From contig CADEEH010000021.1 in assembly GCA_902826305.1 (NCBI GenBank), positions 1 to 47,666 on the forward strand: DNA of 47,666 bases, written 5' to 3'. The notes below the pieces were generated by a model, which was not told where the DNA came from, ran no database searches, and saw only the letters and a list, made by a program, of their open reading frames with translations. Origin of the DNA: an uncultured Burkholderiales bacterium (lineage in GTDB: Bacteria > Pseudomonadota > Gammaproteobacteria > Burkholderiales > Burkholderiaceae_E). Shown here piece by piece: positions 41,471 through 47,666 of the stretch. The translations under genes were made by a program, and so were the position numbers. Every line of letters begins with the position of its first letter. The stretch's first letter is position 1.

Positions 41471-42874
41471 ATGCCCGCCCAATCTGCTCCCCGGACCTTC
41501 AGTCTGCTGCGGGCGTTCTCGTTGTGGTCACTCGGACTGATCATCCTCCTCGCCGCGTGCGCGGCGTGGGCGATGAGCCGCTTCGTCACCGACCGGATGT
41601 TGTGGCGCGATGCGACGCTGACCGCGGAGTTCATGCAATCGGTGATCGTCACACCCGAAGTGGTCGCCACGTTGACCGGCGAGGCGGGCGAAGGACCCCA
41701 CGCCGTCTTCGTCCAGCAGATGAACGATATCGGGGTGATGCCGGATGTGATCCGGGCCAATGTCTACAACGGGCGCGGGCGTATCGCCTGGTCGAGCGAC
41801 AAGCGCATGGTGGGCCAGACACCGGGCGACAACGACGAGCTCGAAGAAGCGATGCGAGGCAAGCTGGTGATGCATCGGGGTCGAACCGACGGCAGCGACC
41901 ACGAAAAACCCGAGCACCGGTTCCTGGCGCGCTCGGTCGGGGAATTCGTCGAGACCTACGTGCCGGTTCGAGACCCCGTCGGCAAGGTCGTCGGTGCCGT
42001 CGAGTTGTACCGGATCCCGCGCGAGCTGTTCGATACGTTGCGCACGGGGCGGGTGATGATCTGGGGCAGCGCGCTCGCCGCCGCGCTGGTCCTGTTCGGC
42101 GCCCTGTTCTGGATCGTGCGCACCGGGGATCGCACGTTGCGCTGGCAACATCAGCGGCTGCTCGAGACCGGTCGGCTGGCCGCTGTCGGTGAACTGGCGG
42201 CGTCGGTGGCCCACGGCATCCGCAATCCGCTGGCGTCGATCCGCAGCAGCGCCGAACTGGCGCTCGATGCCGATCCGCACGACCTCACCCGATCGGCGCA
42301 CGACATCATCGCCTCGGTCGATCGGGCCGAGCGCTGGGTGTCGGACCTGTTGCGCTGCGCGGTGCCGCCGGAAATCGCGGTCGGCATCGGCTCGGCCGAT
42401 CCTTCACTCGCCGCCACCACCGCCTTCGAGGAGTACATCGAGGAATTCCGTCGTCGGGAGCTCGATGCACACCTCGACATCGAAAGCGGCCTGCCGCGGG
42501 TCACGGGTACGACCGACACACTCACACAGGTGATCGCCAGCCTGCTCGCGAATGCCGCCGAGGCGAGCAAGCCCGGTGTGCGCATCCTTCTGGCCGCAAG
42601 GCGTCATGGCCCCGGCGTGCTGGTCAGCGTGCAGGACAACGGCGCCGGCATTCCGCGTGAGGACCTGCACCGGGTCTTCGAGCCGTACTTCACCAGCAAG
42701 GCGCGCGGCCTGGGGCTCGGACTGCCGCTGGCGCGGGCCAGTGTCGAACGCATGGGCGGACACATCATGATCGACAGCGCGCCCGCCCGAGGCACCATCG
42801 TCCGGATCGCGCTGCCGGCCGCCGCGCCGACGGCATCGGTCGATGTGCTCGCCGATGCGAGACAGGCGGCATGA
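41471..42874 (+). CDS. NtrB-type sensor histidine kinase
   Basis: A 467-aa membrane kinase: segment 1 (SLWSLGLIILLAACAAWAM), a periplasmic sensor of about 160 residues, segment 2 (VMIWGSALAAALVLFGALFWIV), HisKA with the phospho-acceptor in GELAASVAHGIRNPLASIRSSAEL, and HATPase with QVIASLLANAAEAS, VQDNGAGIPREDL, FEPYFTSKARGLGLGLPLARA. The HGIRNPL H-box is typical for partners of NtrC-type activators. ATG 41471 follows the sigma-54 promoter; the frame open from 41351 starts before it. The stop overlaps the regulator start (ATGA). The signal is unknown; the large external domain points to a periplasmic cue. Confidence 0.93.
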   Translation: MPAQSAPRTFSLLRAFSLWSLGLIILLAACAAWAMSRFVTDRMLWRDATLTAEFMQSVIVTPEVVATLTGEAGEGPHAVFVQQMNDIGVMPDVIRANVYNGRGRIAWSSDKRMVGQTPGDNDELEEAMRGKLVMHRGRTDGSDHEKPEHRFLARSVGEFVETYVPVRDPVGKVVGAVELYRIPRELFDTLRTGRVMIWGSALAAALVLFGALFWIVRTGDRTLRWQHQRLLETGRLAAVGELAASVAHGIRNPLASIRSSAELALDADPHDLTRSAHDIIASVDRAERWVSDLLRCAVPPEIAVGIGSADPSLAATTAFEEYIEEFRRRELDAHLDIESGLPRVTGTTDTLTQVIASLLANAAEASKPGVRILLAARRHGPGVLVSVQDNGAGIPREDLHRVFEPYFTSKARGLGLGLPLARASVERMGGHIMIDSAPARGTIVRIALPAAAPTASVDVLADARQAA

Positions 42875-44376
42875 CCGCGGCCAGATCCGCTGACGGCACG
42901 GCGGTGGCGCGTCCCGATCCCCACGCGGCCGTGCTGATCGTCGAAGACGAGGACACGCTGGCACGCAACGTCGCCACCTATCTCGAGCGCTACGGCTACG
43001 AAACGAGGATCAGCGGCAGCGTCGAACAGGCGATCGACGCGCTGGACAGCTTCAAACCCGACGTGGTTCTGCTGGACTGCCATCTGCCTGGCCGCTGGGG
43101 CCTCGACGGCATGCCCGAGATCCTGCAGAAGGCGCAGGGCTGCCGCGTCATCGTCATCACCGGGCACGGATCGGTGCAGCTCGCGGTCGACGCGATGAAG
43201 GCCGGCGCGACCGACTTCCTGACCAAGCCGGTGGCGCTGTCGCAATTGCGCGGCGTCGTCGAACGTGTCCTTCGGACCGAGCGCAGCACGAGGCTGGAAA
43301 CAGCGGACGCCGCATACGCGCCGGAACTGCCCCGCGACGCCGACCACGCGGCCCGCATCGTCGGCGAATCGCCGCCGGTGCTCGCGCTGCGCGACCGGCT
43401 GGCACGATTGAGGCAGGCCGACGCCACCCTCGACGGCAAGCATCTGCCGCCGGTGCTGATCACCGGCGAGACCGGCACCGGCAAGGAACTGGTCGCGCGG
43501 GCGATCCATGCCGACGGACCGCGTGCGGCCGGTCCTTTCGTCGAGATCAATTGTGCGGCGATCCCCGCGGCACTGCTGGAGTCGGAACTGTTCGGTTATG
43601 AACGCGGCGCGTTCACCGATGCGCGACAGCGCAAGATCGGCCTGGTCGAGGCCGCCGAAGGTGGCACGTTGTTCCTCGACGAGATCGGCGAGACCGAGCC
43701 GGCACTGCAGGCCAAGGTGCTCAAGCTGCTCGAGGAGCACACGGTGCGACGCCTCGGCGGCCTGCGCAGCGCCACGGTCGATCTGCGCATCGTCGCTGCC
43801 ACGCACCAGCCGCTGCAGCGACGCGTGGCCGAAGGTCGGTTCCGCGCCGATCTGCTCTACCGGCTGCGGGTCGTCGAGATCGCCGTGCCGCCGCTGCGCG
43901 AACGCGGCGCGGACATCGAACGGCTGGCGCGGCACTTCCTCGGCGAGTTGCGCGAGCGGTATCGCAAGCCGGCGCTGACCCTGGACGGCGATGCACTCGC
44001 CGCCCTGGCGAGGCACGACTGGCCCGGCAACGTGCGCGAACTGCGCAACCGCGTCGAGCAGGCCGTGCTGTTGTCCACCGGCAACCACATCGACGCGATG
44101 GCGTTGGGGCTGGGCGAGGACACGAACGCCGCCATCGGTCTGCGCGAGGCCTTCGACGCGCAGGAGAGTCGACAGGTCGGATACGGTGCCACGGGCCCGG
44201 CACCCGGACCATCATCGGGTGGACGCCGATCCCTCGAATCGGTCGAGCGCGAGATGCTCCAGCGCACGCTGACCGAAACCGCCGGCAACGTCAGCCGCGC
44301 CGCGCGTGAACTCGGCATCAGCCGCGACACGCTGCGCTACCGGATCGAGAAATACGGGCTCGACGTGCCGCGCTGA
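42871..44376 (+). CDS. NtrC-family sigma-54-dependent response regulator
   Basis: A 501-aa activator. Receiver (about 20-135) with LIVEDEDTLARN, phospho-Asp in VVLLDCHLPG and Lys in FLTKPVALSQ. AAA+ domain (about 165-400) with Walker A GETGTGKE, the sigma-54 contact loop ELFGYERGAFTDA, Walker B GGTLFLDEIGE, and the arginine-finger region LLYRLRVVEI followed by PPLRERGADIE. C-terminal Fis-type helix-turn-helix LTETAGNVSRAARELGISRDTLRYRIEKYGL. It overlaps the kinase gene by 4 bp. The two divergent sigma-54 promoters and palindromes next to it make the peptide/export operon and its own operon its obvious targets. Confidence 0.95.
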   Translation: MTAARSADGTAVARPDPHAAVLIVEDEDTLARNVATYLERYGYETRISGSVEQAIDALDSFKPDVVLLDCHLPGRWGLDGMPEILQKAQGCRVIVITGHGSVQLAVDAMKAGATDFLTKPVALSQLRGVVERVLRTERSTRLETADAAYAPELPRDADHAARIVGESPPVLALRDRLARLRQADATLDGKHLPPVLITGETGTGKELVARAIHADGPRAAGPFVEINCAAIPAALLESELFGYERGAFTDARQRKIGLVEAAEGGTLFLDEIGETEPALQAKVLKLLEEHTVRRLGGLRSATVDLRIVAATHQPLQRRVAEGRFRADLLYRLRVVEIAVPPLRERGADIERLARHFLGELRERYRKPALTLDGDALAALARHDWPGNVRELRNRVEQAVLLSTGNHIDAMALGLGEDTNAAIGLREAFDAQESRQVGYGATGPAPGPSSGGRRSLESVEREMLQRTLTETAGNVSRAARELGISRDTLRYRIEKYGLDVPR

Positions 44377-44638
44377 CCGGGAAGACCGGGTCGCCCACGT
44401 CGCTCACCGCCCGCATCGGCGACGGATGATGACCGTCCGGGCCAGCACATTTCCGCCCGGAGCGTCGCGTCGCCGCATCGCCACACGCCATTCATCGGCG
44501 GCCGGCGGCAGGTGATCGCCGCCCGCTGCCGCCACCGGGTTTGCGACCGTTAAGGTCGAATGGGGAATCTGTACGGGCATGTCGTGGGCACTGAACATGC
44601 ATGTGCAGACTTCCAGCACGCCACGAAGGACCCGACCG

Positions 44639-45103
44639 ATGCCGACGAACACCCTGGATGCCCGCGGACTGCGCGCCTACGCAGGCTACTTCGGCCTGCT
44701 GTTCGCGCCGTTGTTCATCGCCGGACGGTCTCTCGGCTTCACACTCGAGTGGTCCGGCCCCGCGCACATCACGTTGTATACGGTGGTGCTGGCCTGGGCC
44801 AGCCACCGGCTGCTGCGGCGCTTCTTCGACGGCCAGCATCGCCTGACGCTGACGGTGGAGCGCCATCGGCTGGCCAGCTACTGCGCGGTGGTGACCTCGG
44901 CCACCGGCACGCTGCTCACCTACGCCGCGGCGCGGGCCGGACTGATCGCGTTCGTGATGATCGGCAGCGACTCGCCGCCGGCCGAACTGGTCTTTTTCAT
45001 GGCGCCGATCGGTTTCGCGGTCGACTACTTCCTGTTCCGCTTCGCGTTCTCGGACCCGATCGGCAGCGCCCTGGCGACGATCTGGCGCGCGCGGGCGCGC
45101 TGA
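44639..45103 (+). CDS. Small integral membrane protein, unknown function
   Basis: A 154-aa protein with about four predicted membrane helices (YAGYFGLLFAPLFIAGRSLGF; ITLYTVVLAWASHRLL; LASYCAVVTSATGTLLTYAAA; LVFFMAPIGFAVDYFLF). ATG 44639 is preceded by GAAGGA at good spacing; an upstream in-frame ATG at 44579 lacks one. No family recognised. The 262-bp space before it shows no gene, only a small dyad, CGACC-GTTAA-GGTCG (44544-44558), near a TTGCGA -35-like box, so it may have its own promoter. It converges with otsB. Confidence 0.8.
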   Translation: MPTNTLDARGLRAYAGYFGLLFAPLFIAGRSLGFTLEWSGPAHITLYTVVLAWASHRLLRRFFDGQHRLTLTVERHRLASYCAVVTSATGTLLTYAAARAGLIAFVMIGSDSPPAELVFFMAPIGFAVDYFLFRFAFSDPIGSALATIWRARAR

Positions 45104-45133
45104 GCCCACGCCAATTCCCGGGGCTGCGGCCGA

Positions 45134-45916
45134 TCAGGCCCGCGTCGGCCGGTCGGCCACGGGCCGCGTGTGCAGCAGCCTTTCGAGCAGCGTGACGATC
45201 TCGACCTGGTGATTCAGGAAGAAGCGCGCCTTGCTTGTCCGATCCTGGCCGACGCGCACGGTCAGCCAGGTGAACGGCGCCCGCGCGAAGACGATTTCGT
45301 CGGTGACGTCGTCGCCGGCGAACAGCACACGGTTCGTATCGATCGCCTGCGCCAGCAGCCGCACCGCGTCGTACTTCGTCCGTCCGCCCGGCGGCAGCAG
45401 GTTGAACACGGCTTTCCCGGTGATGATCGACGGCCTCGGATCGAGCCGTTCGAACGCCGCCTTCAGGGCGGCCTCGGCCATCGCCGCGTCACCGGCCTGG
45501 CGGTAGTGGACCGACAGCGTGCGGCCCTTGTGCTCGATGAAGATCGCCGGATCGATCGTCTCGAGCGCAAGCGCCTTGAGCTGGAGTTCCCACGCGGCAC
45601 ACTCGGCAAGGCCGTAGGCGTCGTCGTCCGGCATGCCGGGCAGGCCTTCGTTGCCGTGGTTTCCGACCAGGAACGCCATGCCATCGGGCACGCGGTGGCG
45701 CAGATCCTCGATGCTGCGGCCGGAGACGATCGCCACCGGTGCGCGCTCCGCCAGGTGGCCGATCAGCCGCGAGACGATCGGACTGAGCCGGGCCGCGTCG
45801 GGATGTTCGACGATCGGCGCCAGCGTGCCGTCGAAGTCGAAGGCGAACAGCGGATTGCCGCTCTCGAAATCGCGAAGTGCCGCGTTGCCCGGTGCACTGA
45901 ACAGGTGGATCATCAT
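45134..45916 (-). CDS. otsB: Trehalose-6-phosphate phosphatase
   Basis: A 260-aa HAD-superfamily phosphatase that removes phosphate from trehalose-6-phosphate. Seen: motif I FAFDFDGTLAPI (nucleophile and acid/base Asp), motif II VAIVSGRS, VGNHGNEGL typical of OtsB, and motif III/IV KYDAVRLL ... VLFAGDDVTDE. ATG 45916 is the first of two consecutive Met codons. It follows otsA by 26 bp and should be cotranscribed. Trehalose made by the pair protects against osmotic or desiccation stress. Confidence 0.95.
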   Translation of the reverse strand: MMIHLFSAPGNAALRDFESGNPLFAFDFDGTLAPIVEHPDAARLSPIVSRLIGHLAERAPVAIVSGRSIEDLRHRVPDGMAFLVGNHGNEGLPGMPDDDAYGLAECAAWELQLKALALETIDPAIFIEHKGRTLSVHYRQAGDAAMAEAALKAAFERLDPRPSIITGKAVFNLLPPGGRTKYDAVRLLAQAIDTNRVLFAGDDVTDEIVFARAPFTWLTVRVGQDRTSKARFFLNHQVEIVTLLERLLHTRPVADRPTRA

Positions 45917-45942
45917 AAGGTGTCGGTCGGCGTGTCCAGGTC

Positions 45943-47666
45943 TCACGCCCACTTGCGCAGCGGCTGTTCGGCGCTGTGCAGGTGGATCCGCGCGGCCACG
46001 CGCTGGCGCCGGCGCAGGCGCGAGGCGTCGAGCAGCATCCGGCCGGCCCATCGGTAGACGTTGAACTCGCGCACCAGCCGGCGCAGGCTGCGCATCCGTT
46101 CGCGTTGCTCCTCGGCGGGCATCGCCAGCCCCTGGTGCAACGCGCGCGCGACCTCGTCGGTGTGGTACGGGTTGACGATCAGTGCCTCGTGCAGTTCACG
46201 CGCCGCGCCGGCGAACTGGCTCAGCACCAGCACCCCCTGCTCGTCCTCGCGCGCGGCGACGAATTCCTTGGCCACCAGGTTCATGCCGTCGTGCAGGCTG
46301 GTCACCAGGCAGACGTCGCTGCCGCGGTAGTGCTCGAACACCGACTCGCTGTCGTGGTGCTCGATCAGCAGCTTGATCGGCCGGTAGCCGACCCGGCCGA
46401 AGCGGGCGTTGATCCGGTTGGAGGTCGAGCGGACCAGGTCCTCGAAGCGTTTGTACTCGTCGAGCGACGACCGGCTCGGCGCGGCGATCTGCACGAACGT
46501 GAAGCGGCCGATCCACTGCGGATACAACTCGAGCATCCGCTCGACCGCATTGAATCGTTCGACGATGCCCTTGGTGTAGTCGAGCCGGTCGACGCCGAGG
46601 CCGACGAGCTGGTCCTCCGGCATGCCCAGCCGTGCGCGCAGCTCGCGCCGGCAGCTCGCGATCGAGTGGGCGTTGCGCTGCTCGGCCGGCCAGTCGATCG
46701 AGATCGGGTAGTGCTCGACCCGGGTCAGCTTGCCGCCGTAGGAGATCGTCGACTGCTCGGGTTCGATCCGCGTCTCCAGGAAACGGTCGACGGTGTCGAG
46801 GAAGTTCTGGACGTGGAATCCGGTGTGGAAACCCAGGATCGTGCTGCCCAGCAGGCCGTCGAGAAGCTCCTCGCGCCATGGGCAGATGCCGAACGATTCG
46901 GGATTGGGCCACGGGATGTGCCAGAACGTGATGATCGTCGCCCGCGGCAGGCGGTCGCGAACCATGCGCGGGACCAGCGCCAGGTGATAGTCCTGCACCA
47001 GCACGACCGGATCCTCGGTGCGGGCCTCGGCGATCACCGCGTCGGCGAAGCGGCGGTTGATCCGGCGGTACTGCTGCCAGTCCTCGCTGCGGAACACCGG
47101 CCGCACGTGGCAGATATGGCACAGCGGCCACAACCCTTCGTTGGAGAAGCCGTAGTAGTAGCCCTGCTCCTCCTCGGGTTCGAGCCAGATCCGGCGCAAC
47201 GTGTAGGCGGGATTCGACGGTGGCACCGGCACGCGGCCGTCGCCGTCGCTCGACTCGCGGTCGGCCGAACCGCTGCCGTGGGCGATCCAGGTGCCGGAAC
47301 AGGCGCGCATCACCGGTTCGACCGCGGTGACCAGGCCGCTGGCCGGCCGCTGGCAGACGATCCCGTTGGCGGTCTTGTTGTGGATGTAGGGTTCGCGGTT
47401 GGAGACCAGGATCACTTCGTCGCCGGCGAGCTGCTCGCGCAGCAGCCGCTTGAGCTTGTCCGGTGTCCACTGCAGCGCTTCCTCGTCGCTGCCGCGCCGT
47501 TCGTCCTCGAGTTCACGCAGCAGTTCGCGCAGATCACCGATCAGCGGCTGCAGTTCCGGCCGCGGCTGCTCGAACGGCTTGATGATGCCCTCGCCGCGCA
47601 GCACCGCGCGCACCCCGGCCATCCAGCCGCGCCAGCTCAGGTGCGCGACGATCATCGTCACGAACG
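45943..47666 (-). CDS. otsA: Alpha,alpha-trehalose-phosphate synthase (UDP-forming), N-terminus outside the window
   Basis: At least 572 residues of a GT20 glycosyltransferase; the start lies beyond the right edge. It joins glucose from a nucleotide sugar to glucose-6-phosphate. Seen: ILVSNREPY near residue 80 of the visible part, [69 protein letters not shown] and [23 protein letters not shown]. The visible N-terminal helical stretch before the catalytic domain (about 70 residues plus more outside) is longer than in E. coli OtsA, so this is the extended form seen in some proteobacteria. It is followed by otsB. Confidence 0.95.
   Translation of the reverse strand, partial: FVTMIVAHLSWRGWMAGVRAVLRGEGIIKPFEQPRPELQPLIGDLRELLRELEDERRGSDEEALQWTPDKLKRLLREQLAGDEVILVSNREPYIHNKTANGIVCQRPASGLVTAVEPVMRACSGTWIAHGSGSADRESSDGDGRVPVPPSNPAYTLRRIWLEPEEEQGYYYGFSNEGLWPLCHICHVRPVFRSEDWQQYRRINRRFADAVIAEARTEDPVVLVQDYHLALVPRMVRDRLPRATIITFWHIPWPNPESFGICPWREELLDGLLGSTILGFHTGFHVQNFLDTVDRFLETRIEPEQSTISYGGKLTRVEHYPISIDWPAEQRNAHSIASCRRELRARLGMPEDQLVGLGVDRLDYTKGIVERFNAVERMLELYPQWIGRFTFVQIAAPSRSSLDEYKRFEDLVRSTSNRINARFGRVGYRPIKLLIEHHDSESVFEHYRGSDVCLVTSLHDGMNLVAKEFVAAREDEQGVLVLSQFAGAARELHEALIVNPYHTDEVARALHQGLAMPAEEQRERMRSLRRLVREFNVYRWAGRMLLDASRLRRRQRVAARIHLHSAEQPLRKWA

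Overview
This is a high-GC proteobacterial window whose gene style suits a betaproteobacterium of the Rhodocyclales/Burkholderiales type; a gammaproteobacterium is not excluded. It is dense with 4-bp ATGA/GTGA gene overlaps. The theme is periplasmic, PQQ- and probably lanthanide-dependent alcohol oxidation. It is flanked by propionate/methylmalonyl-CoA metabolism on the left and trehalose synthesis on the right. No tRNA, rRNA, CRISPR array or insertion sequence was seen.

Left block (1-5570, + strand): the 3' end of methylmalonyl-CoA mutase, meaB, pccB, pccA and a VOC/epimerase-like protein, together a propionyl-CoA to methylmalonyl-CoA module. The pccA start is preceded by a decayed copy of its own first codons. 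Next (5648-6849, - strand) come a conserved hypothetical gene and an ArsR/SRPBCC pair, with two near-identical operator-like sites.

Alcohol oxidation block (6904-30882, mostly - strand): a PQQ dehydrogenase with a binding-protein/cytochrome c fusion; two Bat-like von Willebrand proteins; and a long colinear set consisting of xoxF, a binding-protein/ankyrin fusion, a duplicated-domain secreted protein, a XoxG-like cytochrome, mxaRSACKL, and a histidine kinase with a LuxR-type regulator. Beyond it lie a TonB-dependent receptor, a YVTN beta-propeller protein and a second, paralogous kinase/LuxR pair. Both dehydrogenases carry the Asp-Tyr-Asp signature of lanthanide enzymes. No mxaFI or pqq genes are in the window. 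A 15-bp dyad, CGGGAA-N3-TTCC(C/T)(G/T), lies upstream of xoxF, of the propeller/receptor genes and of the second kinase pair, suggesting a shared regulator. A candidate structured RNA with an intrinsic terminator lies at about 31036-31252.

The most novel part is 31312-44376. A - strand operon encodes, in order, a 652-aa protein of unknown family, a 39-aa peptide, a TolC/NodT outer-membrane factor, an HlyD-like adaptor, an ABC transporter with an intact C39 peptidase, and a second ABC transporter with a degenerate C39-like domain. It has a near-perfect sigma-54 promoter. Divergently, a kinase and an NtrC-type activator have their own sigma-54 promoter, with palindromic candidate enhancer sites between the two. 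I read this as an uncharacterised, sigma-54-controlled peptide maturation and export system. Its position beside lanthanide alcohol dehydrogenases and a TonB receptor makes a secreted metal-binding or signalling peptide a reasonable but untested idea.

Right end (44639-47666): a small membrane protein, then otsB and the 3' part of otsA on the - strand.
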